Source: Phycisphaerales bacterium | GTDB lineage: Bacteria > Planctomycetota > Phycisphaerae > Phycisphaerales > SM1A02 | Assembly (NCBI GenBank): GCA_030748455.1 | Contig: JASMLY010000063.1 | Span: 1-20,544 of the forward strand | Direction of reading: 5' to 3' | DNA: 20,544 nt | Shown here: positions 15,334 to 20,544 of the stretch, piece by piece | How positions within the stretch are numbered: position 1 is the stretch's first letter | How the letters are laid out: each line of letters begins with the position of its first letter | Translations under genes and position numbers: made by a program | Notes under the pieces: generated by a model | Told to the model about the DNA's origin: nothing | The model's input: only the letters and a program-made list of their open reading frames with translations | Database searches by the model: none

Positions 15334-15450
15334 ATGAAAGTAAAGAGTAGTATTAAACGAAGAACGAAGGATTGCCAAATCGTCATCCGAAAAGGCAAGC
15401 GGTACGTTATTAACAAGAAGAACCCAAGACTAAAGGCGCGACAAGGCTAA
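15334..15450 (+). CDS. rpmJ: 50S ribosomal protein L36, zinc ligands lost
   Basis: This small gene encodes 38 residues beginning [20 protein letters not shown] and ending [12 protein letters not shown], unmistakably L36. The zinc site of canonical L36 (Cys11, Cys14, Cys27, His32) is mostly lost: the corresponding residues are T11, C14, N27 and L33, with a one-residue insertion before the last. It is thus a C-minus type, like S14 of the same cluster. The Shine-Dalgarno AAGGAA precedes the start. It lies between infA and rpsM, the normal place. Confidence 0.93.
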   Translation: MKVKSSIKRRTKDCQIVIRKGKRYVINKKNPRLKARQG

Positions 15451-15493
15451 ACCTTGCCGTCCCTAGTGTAATCAAACACTATGGAGACAGACC

Positions 15494-15871
15494 ATGCCCC
15501 GAATTGCAGGCGTTGACATTCCAGAGAACAAAAAGATTAGGTATTCATTGCGATATATTTATGGCATTGGACCCCAAATTGCTGACGATATTATTGCTGA
15601 AACTGGTATCAATCCAGACACAAAAGCAAAGGATTTGAGCGAACAAGAAGTTGGTCAAATTATTGCGTGCATTGAAGGTGGGATTATGGTTGAGGGTTCC
15701 CTCCGCCGCCAATTACAGCAAAACATTCAACGGTTACGTGATATCCGTTGCTACCGAGGTGAACGGCATCGCAAAGGACTTCCTGTGCGCGGCCAACGAA
15801 CTCGATGTAATGCACGTACTCGTAAGGGTCGTAAGAAGACTGTTGCTGGTAAGAAGGGCGTGAAAGGTTAA
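15494..15871 (+). CDS. rpsM: 30S ribosomal protein S13
   Basis: The product has 125 residues. S13 bridges the head to L5 and contacts P-site tRNA through its basic tail. [26 protein letters not shown] is the standard beginning with the helix-two-turn-helix region. [38 protein letters not shown] is the conserved rRNA-binding part. The start is preceded by GGAGA. rpsK follows after 76 nt, which hold a possible GGTTC/GAACC stem (15899-15903 with 15919-15923). Confidence 0.97.
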   Translation: MPRIAGVDIPENKKIRYSLRYIYGIGPQIADDIIAETGINPDTKAKDLSEQEVGQIIACIEGGIMVEGSLRRQLQQNIQRLRDIRCYRGERHRKGLPVRGQRTRCNARTRKGRKKTVAGKKGVKG

Positions 15872-15947
15872 TCAATAAGTTGGTCTTGTTGATCGCAAGG
15901 TTCTAGCGATAACGAATGGAACCGAATGAGCGAATAAAGGTAAGAAA

Positions 15948-16319
15948 ATGGCTAAGAAAAAAGTAAGAAAAAACATAGGTAAGGCGTTGGTGCATGTCAA
16001 AGCGACATTTAACAACACGATCGTAACGCTAACCGACCTCAGCGGTGAAACACTCTGTTGGGCATCTGCAGGAACTGTTGGCTTCAAAGGCGCCCGTAAA
16101 GCAACGCCCTTTGCTGCAGCCCGAGCCGCAGAAAAAGTTGCACAACGTGCTCGTAGAATGGGCGTGACAGAGGTCGAAGTTCGCGTGAAGGGCCCCGGGG
16201 GTGGTCGTGACTCTGCAATTACTTCACTCGATCAATCTGGTGTACGAGTTACAGCAGTCGAAGATCATACACCTGTACCACACAACGGTTGTCGACCAAA
16301 GAAGCAACGCCGCGTGTAA
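15948..16319 (+). CDS. rpsK: 30S ribosomal protein S11
   Basis: The product has 123 residues. S11 supports the platform and the E-site side of the decoding region. It has [48 protein letters not shown] and the C-terminal signature [18 protein letters not shown], where the Asn-Gly pair is the known isoaspartate site. The Shine-Dalgarno AAGGTAAG precedes it. The usual rpsD (S4) does not follow; instead a 110-nt spacer leads to rpoA. Confidence 0.97.
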   Translation: MAKKKVRKNIGKALVHVKATFNNTIVTLTDLSGETLCWASAGTVGFKGARKATPFAAARAAEKVAQRARRMGVTEVEVRVKGPGGGRDSAITSLDQSGVRVTAVEDHTPVPHNGCRPKKQRRV

Positions 16320-16429
16320 AAATTATTTCGTGTCCACTAAAGATGGGCGGTGTGGATGACAGGCCGCACCCTACCGAGTTTAGTGAGACGTGTTTGAGTT
16401 AGGAAACCTGTCAACAATGGAGCAGTAAC
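16320..16429 (+). promoter_or_regulatory. Foldable spacer upstream of rpoA, candidate cis-acting RNA
   Basis: These 110 nt can fold into a long imperfect hairpin. The outer stem is CGT (16329-16331) with ACG (16388-16390), an internal loop, then CACTAAA (16335-16341) with TTTAGTG (16379-16385). The inner stem is GGTGTGG (16349-16355) with CCGCACC (16364-16370), one G-T pair and an 8-nt loop. The TGGAG ribosome binding site of rpoA lies outside, about 30 nt downstream. In Escherichia coli S4 represses the alpha operon through a leader pseudoknot; here rpsD is absent, so the ligand, if any, is unknown. Confidence 0.45.
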
Positions 16430-17554
16430 ATGCATGTACGATGGAGAGGCTTAGAGCTTCCAGCAAGCGTTCAGCTTGAAGAAAAATCAGCGACCGACAC
16501 TTTTGGACGATTCACTGTTGAGCCGTTCGAGCGTGGTTTTGGTACAACAATCGGTAACAGTATCCGACGAATACTTTTGAGCAGTATTGAAGGATCAGCA
16601 ATTACTTCTATTCGTGTCAAAGGTGCAGATCATGAATTCTGCACAATCCCCGGTGTTGTGCAAGACATGGTCGACATTGTTTTGAATGTTAAGGGATTGG
16701 TTGTCGAATTAGATTCAGATGAAATGAAAATTCTTCGACTCAAAGCGAGTGGTCCTGGTGAAGTGACTGCAGATCTCATTGAAGCAGATGCTTCAGTAAC
16801 TGTTCACAATCCTGATCACGTGATTGCAACATTGTCTGACGCTGTAGATTTTGAAATGGAGTTCACACTTGAACGTGGGCGTGGGTATGTTCCAGCAGCG
16901 GAACAATACGCAAGCAAGGACGAACAAGTTATTGGTGAAATACCAGTCGATGCAGTTTTTAGCCCGGTGCAACGTGTTCGATACAGAGTTGAAAACACCC
17001 GCGTAGGACAACAAACAAACTTTGATCGTCTCATTCTCGATGTTTGGACTGATGGTACGGTGAGCCCAGAAATGTGCCTCGTAGAATCCGCAAAGATTCT
17101 CAGGAAACACTTGAATGCATTTGTGCAATATGACACATTCGGCACACGTATGGTCAGTGCTGAAGCAGCAGAAGCGGCTGCAGTGGATGAAGAGTTGATC
17201 CGAAAACTCGAGATGCCAATCACAGATCTCGATTTGACTGTTCGCTCAACAAACTGTCTCGAAGCAGCAGCAGTAATGCGTGTGGCACAGCTTGTTGTTC
17301 TAACTGAGAAAGAACTACTCAAATTTAGAAGCTTTGGGCGAACTTCGCTAAGAGAAATCAAGCGGAAGCTCGAAGATGTACAGCTATCTCTTGGGATGCA
17401 ATTGCCTCCAGGTGTTGATGGAACGATCAATACCCCAGTAGAAGCAATTGAAGCAGGAGATTCAGATGATGAAACTTTTGCAAATGCAGAAGTTGTTGAA
17501 CCATGCGACGACCGTGGTGACGAAATCATCGGCGCTACGGAAGAGGACGAATAA
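16430..17554 (+). CDS. rpoA: RNA polymerase alpha subunit
   Basis: The product has 374 residues (Escherichia coli 329). The N-terminal assembly domain holds PFERGFGTTIGNSIRRILLSSIEGSAITSIRVKG (32-65). The C-terminal domain has TVRSTNCLEAAAVMRVAQL (270-288) and SFGRTSLREIKRKLEDVQLSLGM (301-323). The UP-element contacts corresponding to R265, N268 and C269 of Escherichia coli are kept (R272, N275, C276), while K298 is replaced by Thr (T305). After about 328 comes an acidic tail ending IGATEEDE, absent from Escherichia coli. The protein forms a dimer that nucleates the polymerase core. rplQ follows after 33 nt. Confidence 0.97.
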   Translation: MHVRWRGLELPASVQLEEKSATDTFGRFTVEPFERGFGTTIGNSIRRILLSSIEGSAITSIRVKGADHEFCTIPGVVQDMVDIVLNVKGLVVELDSDEMKILRLKASGPGEVTADLIEADASVTVHNPDHVIATLSDAVDFEMEFTLERGRGYVPAAEQYASKDEQVIGEIPVDAVFSPVQRVRYRVENTRVGQQTNFDRLILDVWTDGTVSPEMCLVESAKILRKHLNAFVQYDTFGTRMVSAEAAEAAAVDEELIRKLEMPITDLDLTVRSTNCLEAAAVMRVAQLVVLTEKELLKFRSFGRTSLREIKRKLEDVQLSLGMQLPPGVDGTINTPVEAIEAGDSDDETFANAEVVEPCDDRGDEIIGATEEDE

Positions 17555-17587
17555 CGACAGTCATACTGACTGTGAAGGAGTATCACC

Positions 17588-18325
17588 ATGCGACATCGAA
17601 TCCATGGAAAACAATTATGCCGCGACAGTGAACATCGAACTGCGATGCTTCGCAACCTCGCTGCTGGTCTTTTTGAGCATGGCCAAATTGAAACAACAAT
17701 GCCAAAAGCGAAGGCTGTCCAGCCATTTGTGGAGAAAATCATCACAATTGCAAAGCGTGGTGGATTTAACGCACGGCGTCAAATCGAACAAATGATCAAT
17801 GATCGGAAGATTCACGCGTGGGTTGCTGATCCAAATGTTCCCGATAGTGCGAAGCACAACGATCACTTCGATCTCCCCGCTGAGAGCGATATCGAGTTCA
17901 ATCGATATGGTGATGTTCGCAAAGCTCCTCGACTTGTACAACACATTATGACTGCTGTCGCTCCTAAGTTTGCTGACCGAGATGGTGGATATACCCGCGT
18001 CGTTAAGATTGGCAAACATCGTCTCGGCGATGGTACAGATCTTGTGATTCTTCAACTTGTAGGGGAAGAAGAAGGTCCTCAGATTGGCGGAGGAGATAGC
18101 AGGCGTCGTACGCAGAAGCAACGACGTCGAGATTTTGCTGCCAAGGTTCTTGTTTCAACTGAAGAAGCGACACCTAGTGAAGAACCATCTGCTGAAGAAA
18201 ACGCTGAAGAGGCGACTGAGGAAGTAACTGAAGCCTCAGATACACCAAAAGCAGAAGCTGCAGAGACAGAAGTTACTGAGGCAGAAGAAGAAACTGACGA
18301 AACAGAATCTTCTGAGGAATCCTAA
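17588..18325 (+). CDS. rplQ: 50S ribosomal protein L17 with insertion and acidic tail
   Basis: The product has 245 residues, about twice the usual 120. MRHRIHGKQLCRDSEHRTAMLRNLAAGL and ETTMPKAKAVQPFVEKIITIAKRG are typical. An insertion of roughly 30 residues (about 76-110, with a HNDHFDLPAESD stretch) precedes the conserved VAPKFADRDGGYTRVVKIGKHRLGD (125-149). A basic segment RRRTQKQRRRDFAAKVL (172-188) is followed by a highly acidic tail rich in Glu, Thr and Ala to the end. The Shine-Dalgarno AAGGAG is strong. L17 lies near the tunnel exit on the solvent side, where a flexible tail could protrude. It is the last gene before the cluster terminator. Confidence 0.96.
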   Translation: MRHRIHGKQLCRDSEHRTAMLRNLAAGLFEHGQIETTMPKAKAVQPFVEKIITIAKRGGFNARRQIEQMINDRKIHAWVADPNVPDSAKHNDHFDLPAESDIEFNRYGDVRKAPRLVQHIMTAVAPKFADRDGGYTRVVKIGKHRLGDGTDLVILQLVGEEEGPQIGGGDSRRRTQKQRRRDFAAKVLVSTEEATPSEEPSAEENAEEATEEVTEASDTPKAEAAETEVTEAEEETDETESSEES

Positions 18326-18355
18326 GTCGTTCAGTTTCCATTTTCCTAAACCCCT

Positions 18356-18384
18356 CAAGCCCCTCGAGATCGAGGGGCTTTTTC
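18356..18384 (+). terminator. Rho-independent terminator of the ribosomal cluster
   Basis: AGCCCCTCG (18358-18366) pairs with CGAGGGGCT (18371-18379) around the loop AGAT, a 9-bp GC-rich stem extended by flanking A/T pairs and followed by a T-rich run (18379-18386). It lies about 30 nt after the rplQ stop and separates the cluster from pheS. Confidence 0.92.
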
Positions 18385-18461
18385 TTACACAAACTCTACA
18401 TGACGCACGTCGATCCCACTGTCGATTGCTCAGGCGTCGGGCGATGCACAGAGCGGGTATT

Positions 18462-19454
18462 ATGCAGCGTATGCTTTCCACTTTAGATACATTAGAAGCA
18501 ACTGCAATTGAGGAGATCGAACACGTAGATTCAATTGATGCATTGGAATCGTGGCGAATCGCTTATTTGGGCTCTAAGGGTCGCCTCAAGGGAGTCATGC
18601 CCTTGATGAGGGACGTTTCTAAAGAAGACAAACCAGCGGTCGGCAAGCGGCTCAACGAAGTGAAACAGTCTCTAGAAGGGGCGTTTGATAAACGCAAAGA
18701 TGCACTTGCAGGTGTATCCCAATCGTTGCCACCACTCGATGTCACTGAGACAGGAACGCCAACAGCCCTCGGACGTCGGCACATTATCACTCGGACGATC
18801 GATGAAATCACCCAAGTCTTTAGTCGCATGGGTTTTTCCGTTGCTTTTGGTCCTGAAGTTGAGGATGAATATCACAATTTCAATGCGCTGAATATTCCTG
18901 AGGATCATCCAGCTCGTGATCCAATTGATAATTTTTTCGTTGACGGTGGGCGTATGCTACGCAGCCAAACTTCCACAGTGCAAATACGTGTGATGGAGGC
19001 TGTTGAACCGCCAGTTAAAATTATCGCAATTGGACGCGTGTATCGTCCTGACACGCACGATGCAACACATTTCAGCATGTTTCATCAGTGTGAAGGGCTA
19101 TTTGTCGCACCTAAGGTTTCAATGGTCGATTTGAAATCAACACTATTTCAGTTCGCAAAAGCATATTTTGGTGATGAAGCCCAAGTGCGATTCAGACCGA
19201 GTTTCTTCCCATTTACAGAACCATCTGCTGAGGTGGATATGAAAATGAAGATTAAGGGGAAGTGGCAATGGGTTGAGATTGGTGGCTGTGGATTGGTTGA
19301 CCCAAATGTGTTTGAACAAGTTGGCTATGACAACGAACAATGGCAGGGTTTCGCATTTGGATTAGGAATTGAACGTGTCGCGATGCTCAAGTACGGTATT
19401 GAGGATATTCGTTGGTTGTTTGAAAACGATGCACGGTTTTTGCGGCAGTTTTGA
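18462..19454 (+). CDS. pheS: Phenylalanine-tRNA ligase alpha subunit
   Basis: The product has 330 residues from ATG 18462. The frame is open from TTG 18426 and also has ATG 18444 and 18471. The usual N-terminal coiled-coil length fits 18462, but the choice is uncertain since no strong ribosome binding site is seen. This is the catalytic class II subunit that charges tRNA-Phe. It has NALNIPEDHPARDP, RMLRSQTSTVQIRVM, GRVYRPDTHDATHFSMFHQCEGL, RPSFFPFTEPSAEVD and the final GFAFGLGIERVAMLKYGIEDIR. The usual partner pheT does not follow; the next gene overlaps its stop. pheT is presumably elsewhere. Confidence 0.95.
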   Translation: MQRMLSTLDTLEATAIEEIEHVDSIDALESWRIAYLGSKGRLKGVMPLMRDVSKEDKPAVGKRLNEVKQSLEGAFDKRKDALAGVSQSLPPLDVTETGTPTALGRRHIITRTIDEITQVFSRMGFSVAFGPEVEDEYHNFNALNIPEDHPARDPIDNFFVDGGRMLRSQTSTVQIRVMEAVEPPVKIIAIGRVYRPDTHDATHFSMFHQCEGLFVAPKVSMVDLKSTLFQFAKAYFGDEAQVRFRPSFFPFTEPSAEVDMKMKIKGKWQWVEIGGCGLVDPNVFEQVGYDNEQWQGFAFGLGIERVAMLKYGIEDIRWLFENDARFLRQF

Positions 19455-19978
19455 CTCAGGAATTCAATAACTCAGTGACTTGGCCCACAACGGTTGGGGC
19501 TGTTTGTGTGATCGTCGGCGGCCTTACGTTGTTCGGTGGTTGCTTGTCACTTACTGGAATGGCTGAACTTGAACAGTTACACACTGCAATTCCGTTTGGT
19601 GAAGGCGAACTCAGCGACGAACTCCGAAAGAAACTCGCTGATACATCCCCAACAGCGGGAGTGTCAAATCTCATTTCTGGCCTCACTCTTTTTTTTGCAG
19701 TCACGCTAACATTTTTAGGGATGGGGCTTCTGCAACATGTACCAAAAGTGAGGTCTCTACTGGTTTGGTGGTCAATCTTGTACATCATCCTCTCACTCTG
19801 TAGTGCTGTGGTGAATTGGCTCCCTCGACTGGCACTCATGAAAGAGAATAGTGAAGTGCAGGGAATGTTTCTTGCCCAACTCCTCATTTCCTTGCCGATG
19901 TATCTTGTTCTTCCTATCTTTCTCATCGTGTATCTGAATACGAACGGAGTAAAAAGCGAAACTGGTACTTGGAGGTAA
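19451..19978 (+). CDS. Four-helix membrane protein of unknown function
   Basis: The product has 175 residues if TTG 19451 is the start; it overlaps the pheS stop by four bases (TTGA), which suggests translational coupling. No ATG occurs before the first hydrophobic segment, so TTG (or a GTG a few codons later) is needed. Hydrophobic segments are at about 15-34, 71-94, 103-124 and 140-162. The stretch 38-70 between helices 1 and 2 is hydrophilic (AIPFGEGELSDELRKKLAD). No conserved motif is recognised. It lies between pheS and tyrS, and the tyrS ATG is 9 nt after its stop. The coupling suggests co-expression with the two synthetase genes, not a shared function. Confidence 0.7.
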   Translation: MTQEFNNSVTWPTTVGAVCVIVGGLTLFGGCLSLTGMAELEQLHTAIPFGEGELSDELRKKLADTSPTAGVSNLISGLTLFFAVTLTFLGMGLLQHVPKVRSLLVWWSILYIILSLCSAVVNWLPRLALMKENSEVQGMFLAQLLISLPMYLVLPIFLIVYLNTNGVKSETGTWR

Positions 19979-19987
19979 ACTGCCCAC

Positions 19988-20544
19988 ATGCATCTACTTG
20001 ACGAACTTCAATGGCGTGGTCTTTTGCACCAAACAACTGGTGGTGATGAGCTTCGAGCACATCTCGAAACAGGTGGAAGAATTGCATATTGTGGGTTTGA
20101 CCCCACAAAAGATGCATTGACAATTGGGAATTACATGCCGATCAAAATGTTGCGGCACTGGCAACTTGCAGGGCATACACCAATTGTGTTGATGGGAGGC
20201 GGTACTGGGCTCATAGGCGACCCATCGGGAAAAGATGCGGAGCGACAACTTCTCAATGAAGAGCAAGTTGCAATAAACATTGAGGGACAGCTACGTTGCT
20301 TCTCAAAAGTGCTTGACTTTGAGGGTGAGAACGCTGCGATCATTGTGAATAATGCAGATTGGCTCTGCAACCTCAAATTCATCGAAGTACTTCGAGATGT
20401 GGGAAAACATTTTTCAGTCAATACGATGATTCAGAAAGATTCTGTGAAAGACAGACTGCAGAATCGAGAGCAAGGGATCTCGTACACAGAGTTTAGTTAT
20501 ATGATTTTGCAAGCATACGATTTTCTCCATCTAAGAAGAGAAAT
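19988..20544 (+). CDS. tyrS: Tyrosine-tRNA ligase, N-terminal part (3' end outside window)
   Basis: The first 185 residues are visible. The class I Rossmann fold is recognisable by GGRIAYCGFDPTKDALTIGNYMPIKML (29-55): TIGN (45-48) stands in the HIGH motif position with Thr for the first His. GGGTGLIGDPSGKDAERQLL (70-89) is the binding segment typical of bacterial TyrRS. GISYTEFSYMILQAYDF (163-179) carries the tyrosine-binding YxxLQAYD pattern. The enzyme activates tyrosine with ATP and charges tRNA-Tyr. The KMSKS loop and S4-like domain lie beyond the window. It probably belongs to one unit with the upstream membrane protein and pheS. Confidence 0.95.
   Translation, partial: MHLLDELQWRGLLHQTTGGDELRAHLETGGRIAYCGFDPTKDALTIGNYMPIKMLRHWQLAGHTPIVLMGGGTGLIGDPSGKDAERQLLNEEQVAINIEGQLRCFSKVLDFEGENAAIIVNNADWLCNLKFIEVLRDVGKHFSVNTMIQKDSVKDRLQNREQGISYTEFSYMILQAYDFLHLRRE

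Noticed and set aside
16816..17745. Minus-strand frame of 309 codons opposite rpoA
   Set aside because: Long antisense shadow of a strongly conserved gene, Ser/Arg-rich with no motif; a by-product of rpoA codon use.
19456..19989. Minus-strand frame of 177 codons opposite the membrane protein gene
   Set aside because: Ser/Arg-rich mirror of the plus-strand hydrophobic codons; the plus frame has clear membrane segments and coupled junctions.
1..20544. Search for tRNA genes, CRISPR arrays, insertion sequences and phage genes
   Set aside because: No cloverleaf, regular direct-repeat and spacer array, transposase-like frame or flanking inverted repeats were seen by eye.

Overview
The window is most likely a chromosomal segment of a Planctomycetota bacterium, probably of class Phycisphaerae, with moderate GC content. 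Three things point there. A secreted protein carries Cys/Asp/Gly-rich LNR-like repeats. A degraded C-terminal dockerin-like motif (VVNIDDLLLLIAAFG, 545-605) is of a type common in Phycisphaerae secreted proteins. The ribosomal gene order lacks rpmD, adk, map and rpsD at their usual places. The assignment rests on remembered family features, not on a search.

Layout. (1) 1-653: 3' end of a repeat-rich, probably secreted gene, its rho-independent terminator, and a 38-residue orphan dockerin-like fragment. (2) 654-2518: a family 2 glycosyltransferase followed closely by a conserved-looking protein of unknown function whose motif layout faintly recalls BshC. (3) 2490-3809, minus strand: a predicted secreted protein of unknown function, convergent and overlapping with (2). 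(4) 3810-4014: a regulatory region with two strong hairpins and a near-consensus sigma70-type promoter (TTGACA, 18 nt, TAGAAT) facing right. (5) 4015-18325: one long co-directional S10-spc-alpha cluster: rpsJ, rplC, rplD, rplW, rplB, rpsS, rplV, rpsC, rplP, rpmC, rpsQ, rplN, rplX, rplE, rpsN, rpsH, rplF, rplR, rpsE, rplO, secY, infA, rpmJ, rpsM, rpsK, rpoA, rplQ. It ends in a strong terminator at 18356-18384. (6) 18462-20544: pheS, a four-helix membrane protein of unknown function, and the 5' part of tyrS.

The cluster makes ribosomal proteins of both subunits, the SecY translocon channel, initiation factor IF-1 and the RNA polymerase alpha subunit, so one transcript feeds translation, export and transcription. 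pheS and tyrS continue the translation theme. Most junctions are tight (TAATG overlaps at rplV/rpsC and rplN/rplX, no gap at rplD/rplW). Two gaps stand out: 245 nt between rplC and rplD, and 110 nt between rpsK and rpoA. Both can be folded by eye into several perfect or near-perfect stems and are the best candidates here for undescribed cis-acting RNA elements.

No tRNA or rRNA gene, CRISPR array, insertion sequence or phage gene was seen. Most of the window is conserved housekeeping sequence. The noteworthy points are the spacers, sequence peculiarities of individual ribosomal proteins (zinc-ligand loss in S14 and L36, altered L2 and L3 loops, acidic tails), the orphan dockerin fragment and three genes of unknown function.
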